Below are positions 17,851 to 26,688 of a stretch of 64,000 nt of DNA, in pieces. The notes beneath the pieces were generated by a model, which saw only the letters and a program-made list of their open reading frames with translations, was not told where the DNA came from and searched no databases. Every line of letters begins with the position of its first letter. Within the stretch, counting starts at the first letter, position 1. The position numbers and the translations under genes were made by a program. This DNA comes from Donghicola sp041224595 (GTDB lineage Bacteria > Pseudomonadota > Alphaproteobacteria > Rhodobacterales > Rhodobacteraceae), in the NCBI RefSeq assembly GCF_041224595.1, contig NZ_JBGFGN010000154.1, forward strand, positions 94,602-158,601, given 5' to 3'.

Positions 17851-19158
17851 TTAGCTTTCGCCGAATACGCGGTTGAAAATGGTGTCCACGTGCTTGGTGT
17901 GGTAGTCCATGTCGAACTTGGCGTTGATGCCGTCTTCACCCAGCGCGGCGACAACCTCGGCGTCGGCCAGCAGCAGCTCGCGGAAATCGACGCGGTCTTC
18001 CCATACTTTCAGGGCGTTGCGCTGCACCATGGAATACGCGTCTTCGCGCGATACGCCAGCTTGGGTCAGGGCCAGCAGAACGCGCTGGGACATGACCAGA
18101 CCGGGGAACTTGTTCATGTTGTCCAGCATGTTCTGGGGGAACACGAGCATCTTGTCGATCACGCCGGTCAGACGGGCAATCGCGAAGTCCAGAGTGATGG
18201 TCGCATCGGGGCCAATCGCGCGCTCGACCGAGCTGTGCGAAATGTCACGCTCGTGCCACAGGGCAACGTTTTCCATCGCGGGGATGACCGACATACGGAC
18301 CAGACGGGCCAGACCTGTCAGGTTCTCGGTCAGAACGGGGTTCTTTTTGTGGGGCATCGCCGACGAGCCCTTCTGGCCCATCGAGAAGAACTCCGCGCCT
18401 TCGAGCACTTCGGTGCGCTGCATGTGGCGGATTTCGATCGCGACGTTCTCGATCGAGGACGCGATCACACCCAGCACGGCAAAGAACATGGCGTGGCGGT
18501 CGCGGGGGATGACCTGCGTGCTGATGGGCTCGGGCTTCAGGCCCAGCTTTTCACAGACGTGCTCTTCGACGCGGGGGTCGATGTTGGCAAAGGTGCCAAC
18601 CGCGCCCGAGATCGCGCCGGTTGCGATTTCTTCGCGGGCGGACTTCAGACGGTCAAGGTTGCGGTCCATTTCTGCGTAGAAGCGGGCAAAGGTCAGACCC
18701 ATGGTGGTGGGCTCTGCGTGGATGCCGTGGCTGCGGCCGACGCGCACGGTGTTCTTGTGCTCCAGCGCGCGCTTTTTCAGGGCGGCCAGCAGGCCTTCCA
18801 TGTCTTTGATCAGGATGTCGCTTGCGCGGACCAGCTGCACGTTCAGACAGGTGTCCAGAACGTCGGACGAGGTCATGCCCTGGTGAACAAAGCGGGCCTC
18901 TTCGGAGCCAACGTGTTCAGCAAGGTGGGTCAGGAACGCGATGACGTCGTGCTTGGTGACGGCTTCGATCTCGTCGATGCGGGCCACGTCGAACTCGACA
19001 TCCTTGGCTTTCCAGACGGCGTCGGCGTTTTCCTGCGGGATCACACCCAGAGCGGCCTGTGCGTCACAGGCGTGCGCCTCGATCTCGTACCAGATTTTGA
19101 ACTTGGTGGCGGGTTCCCAGATCTGGGTCATCTCGGGGCGGGAATAGCGGGGGATCAT
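17851..19158 (-). CDS. purB: Adenylosuccinate lyase
   Basis: 435 aa. It has the fumarase-superfamily signature GSSAMPHKKNP (near residue 263), a TSSDVLDT block (near 90) and the catalytic His region GRSHGIHAEPTT. It cleaves adenylosuccinate to AMP, and SAICAR to AICAR, in purine synthesis. The start MIPRYSRPEM at 19158 is the family N-terminus; upstream in-frame starts add up to 22 residues with no family match. It is followed by its own terminator. Confidence 0.96.
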   Translation of the reverse strand: MIPRYSRPEMTQIWEPATKFKIWYEIEAHACDAQAALGVIPQENADAVWKAKDVEFDVARIDEIEAVTKHDVIAFLTHLAEHVGSEEARFVHQGMTSSDVLDTCLNVQLVRASDILIKDMEGLLAALKKRALEHKNTVRVGRSHGIHAEPTTMGLTFARFYAEMDRNLDRLKSAREEIATGAISGAVGTFANIDPRVEEHVCEKLGLKPEPISTQVIPRDRHAMFFAVLGVIASSIENVAIEIRHMQRTEVLEGAEFFSMGQKGSSAMPHKKNPVLTENLTGLARLVRMSVIPAMENVALWHERDISHSSVERAIGPDATITLDFAIARLTGVIDKMLVFPQNMLDNMNKFPGLVMSQRVLLALTQAGVSREDAYSMVQRNALKVWEDRVDFRELLLADAEVVAALGEDGINAKFDMDYHTKHVDTIFNRVFGES

Positions 19159-19242
19159 CGGCAGGCCCTTTGCTTTGTCGTTGACAGTTGCGCGCGTCAT
19201 AGACGGATGCGCGCAAATGAACAAGATAGCCTGCGTTTCCCG

Positions 19243-20466
19243 CTATTTTTCCAACAGATGCGTTTCCACCACCGAGGTCTGTTTCAAGGTGTCATGCACG
19301 GGGCATTTGTCCGCGATTTGCAGCAGGCGTTCGCGCTGGTCGTCAGTCAGATCGCCCAAGAGGGTGATCTCGCGGATAAAGCGGTCCACGCCCTTGTGCG
19401 GCATGGTCGGCATCGAGGCATCCTGTGCGTGCACCTTGTCGTGGCGAACATCGACGCGGATGTGCCGCAGGGGCCAGTTCTTGCGCCGTGCGTACATGCG
19501 GATGGTCATCGAGGTGCATGCCCCCAGACCGGCAGACAGGAAACCATAGGGCGACATGCCTTGGTCCGTGCCGCCATAAGCCTCTGGCTCGTCGGCCAGA
19601 ACATGGTGGCGGGGGCCGGCCTGCACATCATTTAGGAAGCCGCTGGGATCGGCCTCGGACACGCGAATGATTCCTTCGGGGGCGCCAATCGGCGGCGCAG
19701 GTGGACGCAGGTCCAAGTACCTTTCGGCCCAAGCGGTGATCATGCCCGCCGCATACTCTGCGTCACGCGGGTCGGTCAGTAGGTGGTCTGCGGTGTCGAG
19801 AGTCACGTAGCTCTTGGGGTGGCGGGCGTATTTGAAAATCTCGGTCGCGTTGGACAGGGAGACCACTTCGTCGAGGGGCGCGTGCAGGACCAGCAGGGCT
19901 TTGTCCAAGTCGCTGATCTTGTCCTTCAGCGTGGTGGATTCCACGTCGCGCACGAAATCTGCGCCGATACGAATCGCGTGATCACCGATGAGAACCTCGG
20001 CCTCGCCGTTTTCGCGGATTTCGGGCAGCGCGTCCTCGAACTGGCGCGTCACGGACAGAGGGCTGGCAGGCGCTCCGATTGTGGCAATCGCGCGAATGTG
20101 GGGCAGGCGGTGGGCGGCGGCCAGAACGGCGGTGCCCCCCAGAGAATGACCGACCAAGAGGCTGGGGGTCATGCCCCGCTCTGCCATGTATTCGTTGGCT
20201 GCGACCAGATCATCGACGTTGCTGGAAAAGGTAGTCTCTTCGAAGGCGCCTTCGGACTGGCCTACGCCAGAGAAATCAAACCGCAGGACGGCGATCCCCG
20301 CAGCGGCCAAACGGCGCGAGATGCGCGTGGCGGCAAGGCTGTCCTTGGTACAGGTAAAGCAGTGGGCAAACACGGCTGTGGCCAGCACGGGTCCGCCCGG
20401 TTGCTCCAGTCGCGCGGCCAAGGTGTGTCCCCCGGGTCCGGCGAAGGTGACGCGTTCGGTAGGCAT
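19243..20466 (-). CDS. Fused alpha/beta hydrolase - OsmC family protein
   Basis: 407 aa in two domains. Residues 1 to about 255 are an alpha/beta hydrolase with nucleophile elbow GHSLGG (Ser near 108), VLRFDFSGVGQSEG, an acid at HAPLDEVVS and His at DTADHLLTD. Residues about 265-407 are an OsmC/Ohr-like domain with YGFLSAGLGACTSMTIRMYA (first redox Cys) and LLQIADKCPVHDTL (second Cys). OsmC proteins reduce organic hydroperoxides; the hydrolase may free esterified substrates. The same fusion is known in other proteobacteria. It is divergent from the DUF3445 gene. Confidence 0.85.
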   Translation of the reverse strand: MPTERVTFAGPGGHTLAARLEQPGGPVLATAVFAHCFTCTKDSLAATRISRRLAAAGIAVLRFDFSGVGQSEGAFEETTFSSNVDDLVAANEYMAERGMTPSLLVGHSLGGTAVLAAAHRLPHIRAIATIGAPASPLSVTRQFEDALPEIRENGEAEVLIGDHAIRIGADFVRDVESTTLKDKISDLDKALLVLHAPLDEVVSLSNATEIFKYARHPKSYVTLDTADHLLTDPRDAEYAAGMITAWAERYLDLRPPAPPIGAPEGIIRVSEADPSGFLNDVQAGPRHHVLADEPEAYGGTDQGMSPYGFLSAGLGACTSMTIRMYARRKNWPLRHIRVDVRHDKVHAQDASMPTMPHKGVDRFIREITLLGDLTDDQRERLLQIADKCPVHDTLKQTSVVETHLLEK

Positions 20467-20605
20467 TCATTTTCCCCAGATGTTTCCCTGTAGCTGTGTC
20501 AATTTAGGGCAATGGGCAAGGGGAATGACACAAGACTATCGCAAGGGTGATCAAACGGCACCAAAACGGATGAATGGAGTGGCAAGCTACGCTAGCGTCC
20601 GAGGA

Positions 20606-21352
20606 ATGAGCACAGAGATTTTACACAGCGCGATTCCCTATGACATTCGCAAGGGCCTGCCCGGCATCCAGCCCGTGCCAGAGAATGATTGGCTCTGGGT
20701 CGATGAATGCTATGGGGCGCAGATAGCCTACCGTGACCATTTGATCGCCGAGCGTCTTGGCGATGTGCATTATCTAGAAGAAGGTGCGCTGGAGGCGGGC
20801 CGAGAATTTCTGTTAACTTTGCTGAGTAAGCTTCAGTCTTTTCAGGATTTTGTGGTTTCGGATGCGCATGTTGTCCGGCCCGACGGTGTGCAGGTTCCGA
20901 TGGATTGGGACCAACCTTTGGTGACCGCAGGCCGGCTTGGTCAGGCCGACTACTGCATCCTGCAAAAGCCAGAAGGTGCGTCAGAGCATTGTCTGACCGG
21001 CGCCATCCTGTGCTTTCCGTCCAGCTGGACCCTTTCGGAAAAGGCGGGTCGGCCCCTGATGGCGATCCATGTGCCGATCCCTGAGTATGACGAGAATATC
21101 GGTAAGCGGGTGCAGCGTCTGTTCGATGGCGTGCAGCCGGGGCGCCCAATCTGGCGGGCCAATGAACTCTGGCACGGCTACGCCAATTTGCACCAACCCA
21201 AGTCAGAGAAGGACCCGCGCCGGTCCTACGGACCCGACGCGCCGTTCTTTCGCTCTGAGCGTCAGGTGATCATGCGACTGCCGGAAACGCGAGCCGTGGT
21301 GTTTTCGATCCACACCTTTGTGACCCGCAATCCGAACGCCGCTAGCGCATAA
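20606..21352 (+). CDS. DUF3445, heme-dependent oxidative N-demethylase family
   Basis: 248 aa. It has the DUF3445 blocks: VPENDWLWVDECYGAQIAYR, FPSSWTLSEKAGRPLMAIH, VPIPEYDENIGKRVQRLFD and GRPIWRANELWH. Characterised relatives bind heme and remove a methyl group from an amine; the substrate here is not known. Cytosolic, no signal peptide. The start is uncertain: I chose 20606, where family similarity begins, though GAGGA lies too close to it; ATGs at 20528 and 20570 are alternatives. Its 3' end overlaps the transglycosylase gene on the other strand by 11 bp. Confidence 0.75.
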   Translation: MSTEILHSAIPYDIRKGLPGIQPVPENDWLWVDECYGAQIAYRDHLIAERLGDVHYLEEGALEAGREFLLTLLSKLQSFQDFVVSDAHVVRPDGVQVPMDWDQPLVTAGRLGQADYCILQKPEGASEHCLTGAILCFPSSWTLSEKAGRPLMAIHVPIPEYDENIGKRVQRLFDGVQPGRPIWRANELWHGYANLHQPKSEKDPRRSYGPDAPFFRSERQVIMRLPETRAVVFSIHTFVTRNPNAASA

Positions 21353-22139
21353 TCTCTGCGCCCATGATCGCGATGGCCTGTTGGTATACAGTGGCCGCGT
21401 TCCATTCCTTGATCACCGCAAAGTTGGGCTGACCCTGCTGGAAGCCCGCGCCGCGCCGCCAGCCCTTGGAAGCAAGGAAATTCGCGGTCGAGGCCAGAGC
21501 GTCTGACTGGTTGTAGAAGTCCACACGCCCGTTGCGGTCAATGTCCACGCCATAGCGCAGCGCATTGCCGGGCAGGAACTGTGTGTGCCCCAGTTCGCCG
21601 TGTTTGGCGCCCTTGGTCGCTGGGGTGATCGATCCCATGTCCACCAGTTGCAAGGCCCCGATAGCGTGGGGAATGAAGAAGTCGCTGCGGCGGCAGTCAA
21701 AGGCCAGCGTTGTGATCGCCGAGACGACCGGCGTGTCACCCATGAACCCGCCAAACGCAGTCTCCATCCCATGGATCGCGATGATCACACCTGCGGGGAC
21801 GCCGTAGATCTCTTCCAGAGCGCCATAGAACTTCGCATCGCGCGCCAAACGTTTCCGCCCCTGCGCGATGATCGTGGCGCTGCCGCGCACCTGCATGAAC
21901 TTCTCTAGGCTGTATTTGAAGCTCTTTTGATTTCGGTCTGCGGCGATGGTTCCGTTCGAGTACCGCGCCGACGCCAGAGCCTGCAACCCGCGTTGGCCGA
22001 CACCGGCCCGCTGCGCTGTTTGGGCAAAGGATGCCTTCCACTGATCAAAACCCGAAGAGGTGTTACCGCAGGCCGCCGCTGCGGCAGAGCCCGCCAGTAT
22101 TCCCATCGCGGCCACAGCCGCAGAAATTGAAAATCGCAT
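21342..22139 (-). CDS. Lytic murein transglycosylase, MltB type
   Basis: 265 aa with a signal peptide (MRFSISAAVAAMGILAGSAAAA). The catalytic Glu is in IAIHGMETAFGGF (near residue 118), and the family segment ELGHTQFLPGNALRYGVDID follows. It cleaves peptidoglycan glycan strands to 1,6-anhydro ends in the periplasm. There is no lipobox cysteine at the cleavage site, so it is probably soluble. The peptidoglycan-binding domain seen in many roseobacter paralogues is missing. The ATG at 22139 gives a clean signal peptide; the longer ORF to 22265 does not. Confidence 0.88.
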   Translation of the reverse strand: MRFSISAAVAAMGILAGSAAAAACGNTSSGFDQWKASFAQTAQRAGVGQRGLQALASARYSNGTIAADRNQKSFKYSLEKFMQVRGSATIIAQGRKRLARDAKFYGALEEIYGVPAGVIIAIHGMETAFGGFMGDTPVVSAITTLAFDCRRSDFFIPHAIGALQLVDMGSITPATKGAKHGELGHTQFLPGNALRYGVDIDRNGRVDFYNQSDALASTANFLASKGWRRGAGFQQGQPNFAVIKEWNAATVYQQAIAIMGAEIMR

Positions 22140-22223
22140 TATAAAACCTGTGTCTGTTAATCCCCGCCAAGGTAGACGGTTTCGCCCCGACCACCAAGTA
22201 AAGCCCCAGTCAGCAGGCATAGA

Positions 22224-22252
22224 AAAAGGGCGCCCGTTGCGGGGCGCCCTCG
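22224..22252 (-). terminator. Intrinsic terminator of glnBA
   Basis: Minus strand: GGGCGCCC, loop CGCAAC, GGGCGCCC, then TTTTTC. It lies 22 bp after the glnA stop. Confidence 0.92.
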
Positions 22253-22273
22253 ATGCCAAACCCAAGATGGGAA

Positions 22274-23680
22274 TTAGCAGCTGTAGTACAGCTTGTATTC
22301 CATCGGGTGGGGAGTGTGCTCGTAGGCGTACACTTCTTCCATCTTGAGGTCGATGTAGCCTTCGATCTGATCTTTGGTGAACACGTCACCGGCCAGCAGG
22401 AAGTCCATGTCGGCGGCCAGTTCGTCCAGAGCTTCGCGCAGCGAGCCACAAACGGTGGGGATGCCGGCCAGTTCTTCTGCGGGCAGGTCGTACAGGTTCT
22501 TGTCCGACGCTTCGCCAGGATGGATCTTGTTGTTGATGCCGTCCAGGCCAGCCATCAGCAGAGCTGCAAAGCACAGGTAGGGGTTCGCCGCGGGATCGGG
22601 GAAACGTGCTTCGACGCGCTTCGCTTTGGGCGATTCGGTCCAAGGAATACGAACACAACCCGAGCGGTTGCGTGCCGAGTACGCGCGCAGAACGGGAGCT
22701 TCGAAACCGGGAACCAGACGCTTGTACGAGTTGGTTGCAGGGTTGGTGAAGGCGTTCAGAGCTTTCGCGTGCTTCAGGATACCACCGATGAAGTACAGCG
22801 CTTCGTCCGACAGGTCAGCGTATTTGTCGCCAGCGAACAGGGGCTTGCCGTCTTTCCAGATCGACATGTTCACGTGCATACCGGAACCGTTGTCGCCAGC
22901 CATGGGCTTGGGCATGAAGGTTGCGGTCTTGCCGTAGGCGTGCGCGACGTTGTGGATGATGTACTTGTACTTCTGCAGGTTATCGGCCTGCTCGGTCAGC
23001 GTTCCGAAGATCAGACCCAGCTCGTGCTGGCTGGTCGCAACTTCGTGGTGGTGCTTGTCCACCTTCATGCCGATCGCCTTCATGGTCGACAGCATTTCAG
23101 AACGGATGTCCTGGGCGTCGTCCACGGGGTTCACGGGGAAGTAGCCGCCTTTGTAGTCGGCGCGGTGCGACAGGTTGCCGGTCTCGAACTCTGCGTCGGT
23201 GTTCCAGGCTGCGGTTTCCGCATCGATCTGGTAGGACACTTTGTTCGGTGCAACCGAGTAGCGCACGTCGTCGAACAGGAAGAATTCAGATTCGGGGCCG
23301 AAGTACGACACGTCACCGATGCCCGAAGACTTCAGGTAGGCTTCTGCCTTCTGAGCGGTACCACGGGGGTCGCGGTCGTAAGCTTCGCCGGTGTCGGGCT
23401 CAACGATCGAGCAATGGATCGCGATGGTCTTCTCGGCATAGAAGGGGTCGATGTAGACCGACTCGGTGTCGGGCATCAGTTTCATGTCCGAAGCTTCGAT
23501 CGACTTCCAGCCTGCGATCGACGAACCGTCGAACATGAAGCCTTCTTCCAGGAAATCCTCATCGACCAGATCCGCAACAACGGTCACGTGCTGCAGCTTG
23601 CCGCGCGGGTCGGTGAAGCGGATGTCGACATACTGGATGTCTTCATCTGCGATCAGCTTGAGAACTGCATCTTTGCTCAT
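22274..23680 (-). CDS. glnA: Glutamine synthetase, type I
   Basis: 468 aa, the normal length. Motifs: MFDGSSIAGWKSI, the ATP-binding KPMAGDNGSGMHVNMSIWK, the active-site EARFPDPAANPYL, and NLYDLPAEE carrying the adenylylated tyrosine (near residue 396). It makes glutamine from glutamate, ammonia and ATP. It lies 50 bp downstream of glnB on the same strand and shares a terminator, so glnB-glnA is an operon controlled by nitrogen. Activity is expected to be tuned by GlnE adenylylation. Confidence 0.97.
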   Translation of the reverse strand: MSKDAVLKLIADEDIQYVDIRFTDPRGKLQHVTVVADLVDEDFLEEGFMFDGSSIAGWKSIEASDMKLMPDTESVYIDPFYAEKTIAIHCSIVEPDTGEAYDRDPRGTAQKAEAYLKSSGIGDVSYFGPESEFFLFDDVRYSVAPNKVSYQIDAETAAWNTDAEFETGNLSHRADYKGGYFPVNPVDDAQDIRSEMLSTMKAIGMKVDKHHHEVATSQHELGLIFGTLTEQADNLQKYKYIIHNVAHAYGKTATFMPKPMAGDNGSGMHVNMSIWKDGKPLFAGDKYADLSDEALYFIGGILKHAKALNAFTNPATNSYKRLVPGFEAPVLRAYSARNRSGCVRIPWTESPKAKRVEARFPDPAANPYLCFAALLMAGLDGINNKIHPGEASDKNLYDLPAEELAGIPTVCGSLREALDELAADMDFLLAGDVFTKDQIEGYIDLKMEEVYAYEHTPHPMEYKLYYSC

Positions 23681-23730
23681 GTTCCCTGTTCCTCTCTAAA
23701 GTAGTGGATAGTTTTACAAGGCGGCTGATA

Positions 23731-24069
23731 TTACAGCGCGTCCTGGTTCGTTTCGCCGGTCCGGATACGGATTGCGTGCTCAACGGGGCTGACGAAGATT
23801 TTGCCGTCACCGATTTTGTCGGTCTTGGCAGCATTGATGATCGCTTCGATGGCTGCATCCACCTGGTCGGCGGGCAGGACAACTTCGATCTTAACCTTGG
23901 GCAGGAAGTCCACGACGTATTCTGCACCGCGGTAGAGTTCTGTGTGGCCTTTTTGACGGCCAAAACCCTTTACCTCGATCACAGAGAGGCCCTGAACACC
24001 AACCTCTTGGAGAGCTTCTTTCACTTCGTCGAGCTTGAAGGGTTTGATGATCGCTTCGATTTTTTTCAT
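23731..24069 (-). CDS. glnB: Nitrogen regulatory protein PII
   Basis: 112 aa. Starts MKKIEAIIKPFKLDEVKEAL; the T-loop GRQKGHTELYRGAEYVVDF carries the uridylylation site Tyr51, and GDGKIFVSPVEHAIRIRTGE is the C-terminal signature. PII senses 2-oxoglutarate and ATP/ADP and controls GlnE and NtrB. The start at 24069 has GAGGAGG about 6 bases upstream. It is first in the glnBA operon, with an NtrC-like site about 95 bp upstream. Confidence 0.97.
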   Translation of the reverse strand: MKKIEAIIKPFKLDEVKEALQEVGVQGLSVIEVKGFGRQKGHTELYRGAEYVVDFLPKVKIEVVLPADQVDAAIEAIINAAKTDKIGDGKIFVSPVEHAIRIRTGETNQDAL

Positions 24070-24159
24070 AGCCGGCCTCCTCGTGTCGGGTTGCGTCACT
24101 TCAGATCATTTCTGTTTCCGCTCCACAATCGGATAGATTACTCTAGCCAAGTGCGCTGC

Positions 24160-24176
24160 CGCCGAATTTATAGGCG
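24160..24176. promoter_or_regulatory. Probable NtrC operator for glnBA
   Basis: CGCC-N9-GGCG with an AT-rich spacer (GAATTTATA). In Rhodobacter capsulatus, NtrC-bound promoters, including glnB, use this CGCC-N9-GGCG layout. It lies about 95 bp upstream of the glnB start, in the gap shared with nnr. Seen: the dyad and its position. Inferred: binding by NtrC. Confidence 0.55.
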
Positions 24177-24237
24177 GGTATAAAAAATGTGCAAGCTGAC
24201 TGTAATTTGTGCGCTTGGAAAACTGTTGGATCAATTG

Positions 24238-25845
24238 ATGGGCGAAATACTCACCTCTGCACAAATGCGCGCCAAAGAAAAAAGGGCGATTCAGGCCGGA
24301 CTGGTCAGCGGACTTGAACTCATGGAGCGGGCAGGGACTGCCGTGGTTGAGGTCACCATTTCCGCAATTGACGGCTTGGATAATTGCAACCAGACTGCCG
24401 TTGTACTCTGCGGACCCGGCAATAATGGGGGGGACGGCTTTGTCATCGCGCGTGTGCTTCAAGAGCGTGGATGGCGGGTCGAGGTCTTTTTCTGGGGCTC
24501 GGTAGATCGATTGCCGCAGGATGCGCGGACCATGCATGATCGGTGGGAGTCCATCGGAGAGATTCGTCCGATGTCTCTGGCCGAAGTCCAAAAGGGTAGT
24601 CGTCCAACTCTCTTGTTTGATGCGATGTTCGGAATCGGGATCAACCGGCCGATCCCTGTGGACTGCCGCCGTGCCTACGAGGCAATTTGCAAACGCCCCC
24701 CGGCGCAGGAAAGCGAGAGTGCCTTTTACCGAATTGCCGTGGATTGCCCTTCTGGCTTTGATGCAGATTCGGGTGTGTTCTTGGTGGCAGAGGGCGATAA
24801 TCCGACACCAGAGCCGCAGGTGGATCTATGCGTGACTTTTCATTTGCCGAAGGTCGGGCATTATTTGAACGAAATTGCCGGCACAGTGCCTGCGGTTGCC
24901 GATATTGGCCTGCCGTACGACGTTTCAGCGGGCAAAACACGGTTGATTGATCCAACTGACGGGGCAGCGCGGGAATGGCTCCAAGACCTCTGCGGTTTGG
25001 GGGCAGGCGGGCACAAATATGACCGTGGCCATGTCCTGCTCATTGGAGGTGGCGCTGGTAAAGGCGGCGCGGCCCGATTGGCGGCGCGGTCAGCGCTGCG
25101 GGTCGGGGCGGGGCTCGTTACGCTTGCAGTTCCACCAGAGGCGTTGGCAGAGAATGCGGCACAGCTGAATGCAGTTATGCTGCGCGAGGTCGCTGATGCA
25201 GCAGCATTGGCAGATATCCTTCGGGATCGGCGGCTCAGTTCGATTTGTCTAGGGCCCGGGCTCGGGGTCGGCGCGCAGACCCGCGAGATGGTCCTGACGG
25301 TCCTGCAGGTGACAGCAGAAAGCGGTCGGCGCGTTGTGCTGGATGCGGATGCCCTGAGCAGTTTCGCCGATGCGCCCGAGGATTTGTTTACCGCCTGTCA
25401 TGACGGGGTGGTGATCACGCCCCACGAGGGTGAATTCGCGCGTCTGTTCCCGGACCTGGCCGAAAAGGCGCGCCATTCGTCTGCGTCTTCACGAGGTATA
25501 GGCAAGGTTGAAGCCGTGCAGCGCGCCGCAGAGCGGCTTGGCGCGTCGGTTCTGTTAAAGGGGGCGGCTACCGTGCTCGCTAACCCTCTGGGCCAGAGCC
25601 GCCTGCACGCGGCACTCTATGATCGGAGTGCGCCTTGGCTCGGGACCGCTGGGGCCGGAGATGTTTTGGTGGGGCTCATCGCGGGCCTGTCAGCATCGCG
25701 CCGGGCGCAGGATAGTGCGCCAATAGACCTCGCCGCTGCGGCGGCTTGGCTTCATGTAGAAGCGGCGCGGATGTTTGGCCCCGGCCTGATCGCAGAGGAC
25801 CTGCCAGAGCAACTGCCCGCAGTCTTTCGCAAACTAGGTTTTTGA
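24238..25845 (+). CDS. nnr: Bifunctional NAD(P)H-hydrate epimerase / dehydratase
   Basis: 535 aa in two domains. The N-terminal epimerase (YjeF_N) begins GEILTSAQMRAKE and has CGPGNNGGDGFVIAR and AVDCPSGFDADSG. The C-terminal ADP-dependent dehydratase (from about residue 260) has GAGKGGAARLAARSAL, VITPHEGEFARLF and GTAGAGDVLVGLIAGL. It repairs damaged NAD(P)HX. The start at 24238 fits where homology begins; an ATG at 24187 would add 17 residues and cannot be excluded. Divergent from glnB. Confidence 0.92.
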   Translation: MGEILTSAQMRAKEKRAIQAGLVSGLELMERAGTAVVEVTISAIDGLDNCNQTAVVLCGPGNNGGDGFVIARVLQERGWRVEVFFWGSVDRLPQDARTMHDRWESIGEIRPMSLAEVQKGSRPTLLFDAMFGIGINRPIPVDCRRAYEAICKRPPAQESESAFYRIAVDCPSGFDADSGVFLVAEGDNPTPEPQVDLCVTFHLPKVGHYLNEIAGTVPAVADIGLPYDVSAGKTRLIDPTDGAAREWLQDLCGLGAGGHKYDRGHVLLIGGGAGKGGAARLAARSALRVGAGLVTLAVPPEALAENAAQLNAVMLREVADAAALADILRDRRLSSICLGPGLGVGAQTREMVLTVLQVTAESGRRVVLDADALSSFADAPEDLFTACHDGVVITPHEGEFARLFPDLAEKARHSSASSRGIGKVEAVQRAAERLGASVLLKGAATVLANPLGQSRLHAALYDRSAPWLGTAGAGDVLVGLIAGLSASRRAQDSAPIDLAAAAAWLHVEAARMFGPGLIAEDLPEQLPAVFRKLGF

Positions 25846-25864
25846 ATGACCCGCTGCGCGCCCC

Positions 25865-26329
25865 TCAGAGGGTAGGGCAGAACAGCTCTAGCCCGTCCGC
25901 ATAGATAATGTGGTCGGTGTCAAAACGCAGGCGATAGAAAACACGCTTTGCTTTGGGCAGCGATTTCAGAAATTCACCATCTTCGAGGCGGCCCACACGC
26001 ATGAGCGCCTGTTTTTGTCCCGTCAGCGCTTCGGCGCGCCAATCGCGAATCAGGATTTTCTGGTTTGCGGGTAGATCGGTATCATGTTCGGGACGGTCAT
26101 GCCCCAAGCTTCCGGCGCGAATGCGAACAACGTCACACTCGGCTTCGTAGCGGTCGATTCTGCGCAAAATGGACATGCCCGCGTCGCGCGTAATGATGCG
26201 TGCGCCTTCATTTAAAGCCTCGACTGCAACGGCACCCATCGCAGTGAGAACTTGCGTGCCAGAGGTCATGCCCCAAGTAACACTGTTCATTTCGCTCGCG
26301 ATCAGTGCTTCTTTTGTCGTTTGAAACAT
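25865..26329 (-). CDS. Hint-domain protein lacking the catalytic cysteine
   Basis: 154 aa. The core SGTQVLTAMGAVAVEALNEG ... ARIITRDAGMSILRRIDRY ... LPANQKILIRDWRAE resembles the Hint (hedgehog/intein) domain family common in roseobacters (Hint_2). The usual nucleophile Cys before the GT-x-V-x-T motif is replaced (WGMTSGTQV), so self-splicing or autocleavage is unlikely. The start at 26329 follows GAGGTG. Monocistronic, next to tRNA-Leu on the other strand. Function unknown. Confidence 0.6.
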   Translation of the reverse strand: MFQTTKEALIASEMNSVTWGMTSGTQVLTAMGAVAVEALNEGARIITRDAGMSILRRIDRYEAECDVVRIRAGSLGHDRPEHDTDLPANQKILIRDWRAEALTGQKQALMRVGRLEDGEFLKSLPKAKRVFYRLRFDTDHIIYADGLELFCPTL

Positions 26330-26475
26330 GTCCACCTCGTACCCATCCACGGACCCACACTCCGCGATAGGGGTTAAGAAAACGTCGAAAGGGGGCGAAA
26401 ATAAGGCGCAGGCAAAAAAAATCATTTTGCCTCTCGCCACCGGTGAAACGCTTTGCTAGAGAGCAGTCCTCAGAT

Positions 26476-26560
26476 GCGGGTGTGGCGAAATTGGTAGACG
26501 CACCAGATTTAGGTTCTGGCGCCGCGAGGCGTGGGGGTTCAAGTCCCTCCACCCGCACCA
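26476..26560 (+). tRNA. tRNA-Leu (anticodon TAG)
   Basis: 85 bases including the encoded CCA. The acceptor arms GCGGGTG / CACCCGC pair, the anticodon arm CCAGA-TTTAGGT-TCTGG gives anticodon TAG (reads CUN leucine codons), a class II long variable arm follows (GCGCCGCGAGGCGT), and the T-arm is GGGGGTTCAAGTCCCTCC. Confidence 0.96.
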
Positions 26561-26688
26561 CTGAGAATACTTCCTGAAAATCAAATTGTTACAGCGCGCT
26601 CTTCGCAGCACTTCGGTTTCATTTGACCAATGGCGTCTTGAAACCGTTACATTGGACCTGCGGCAATCACGACAGAGGAGCGCGCAGG

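Noticed and set aside
26476..26560. tRNA-Leu as a phage attachment site
   Set aside because: No integrase and no duplicated tRNA 3' end nearby; the prophage lies 17 kb away in a GTA gene.
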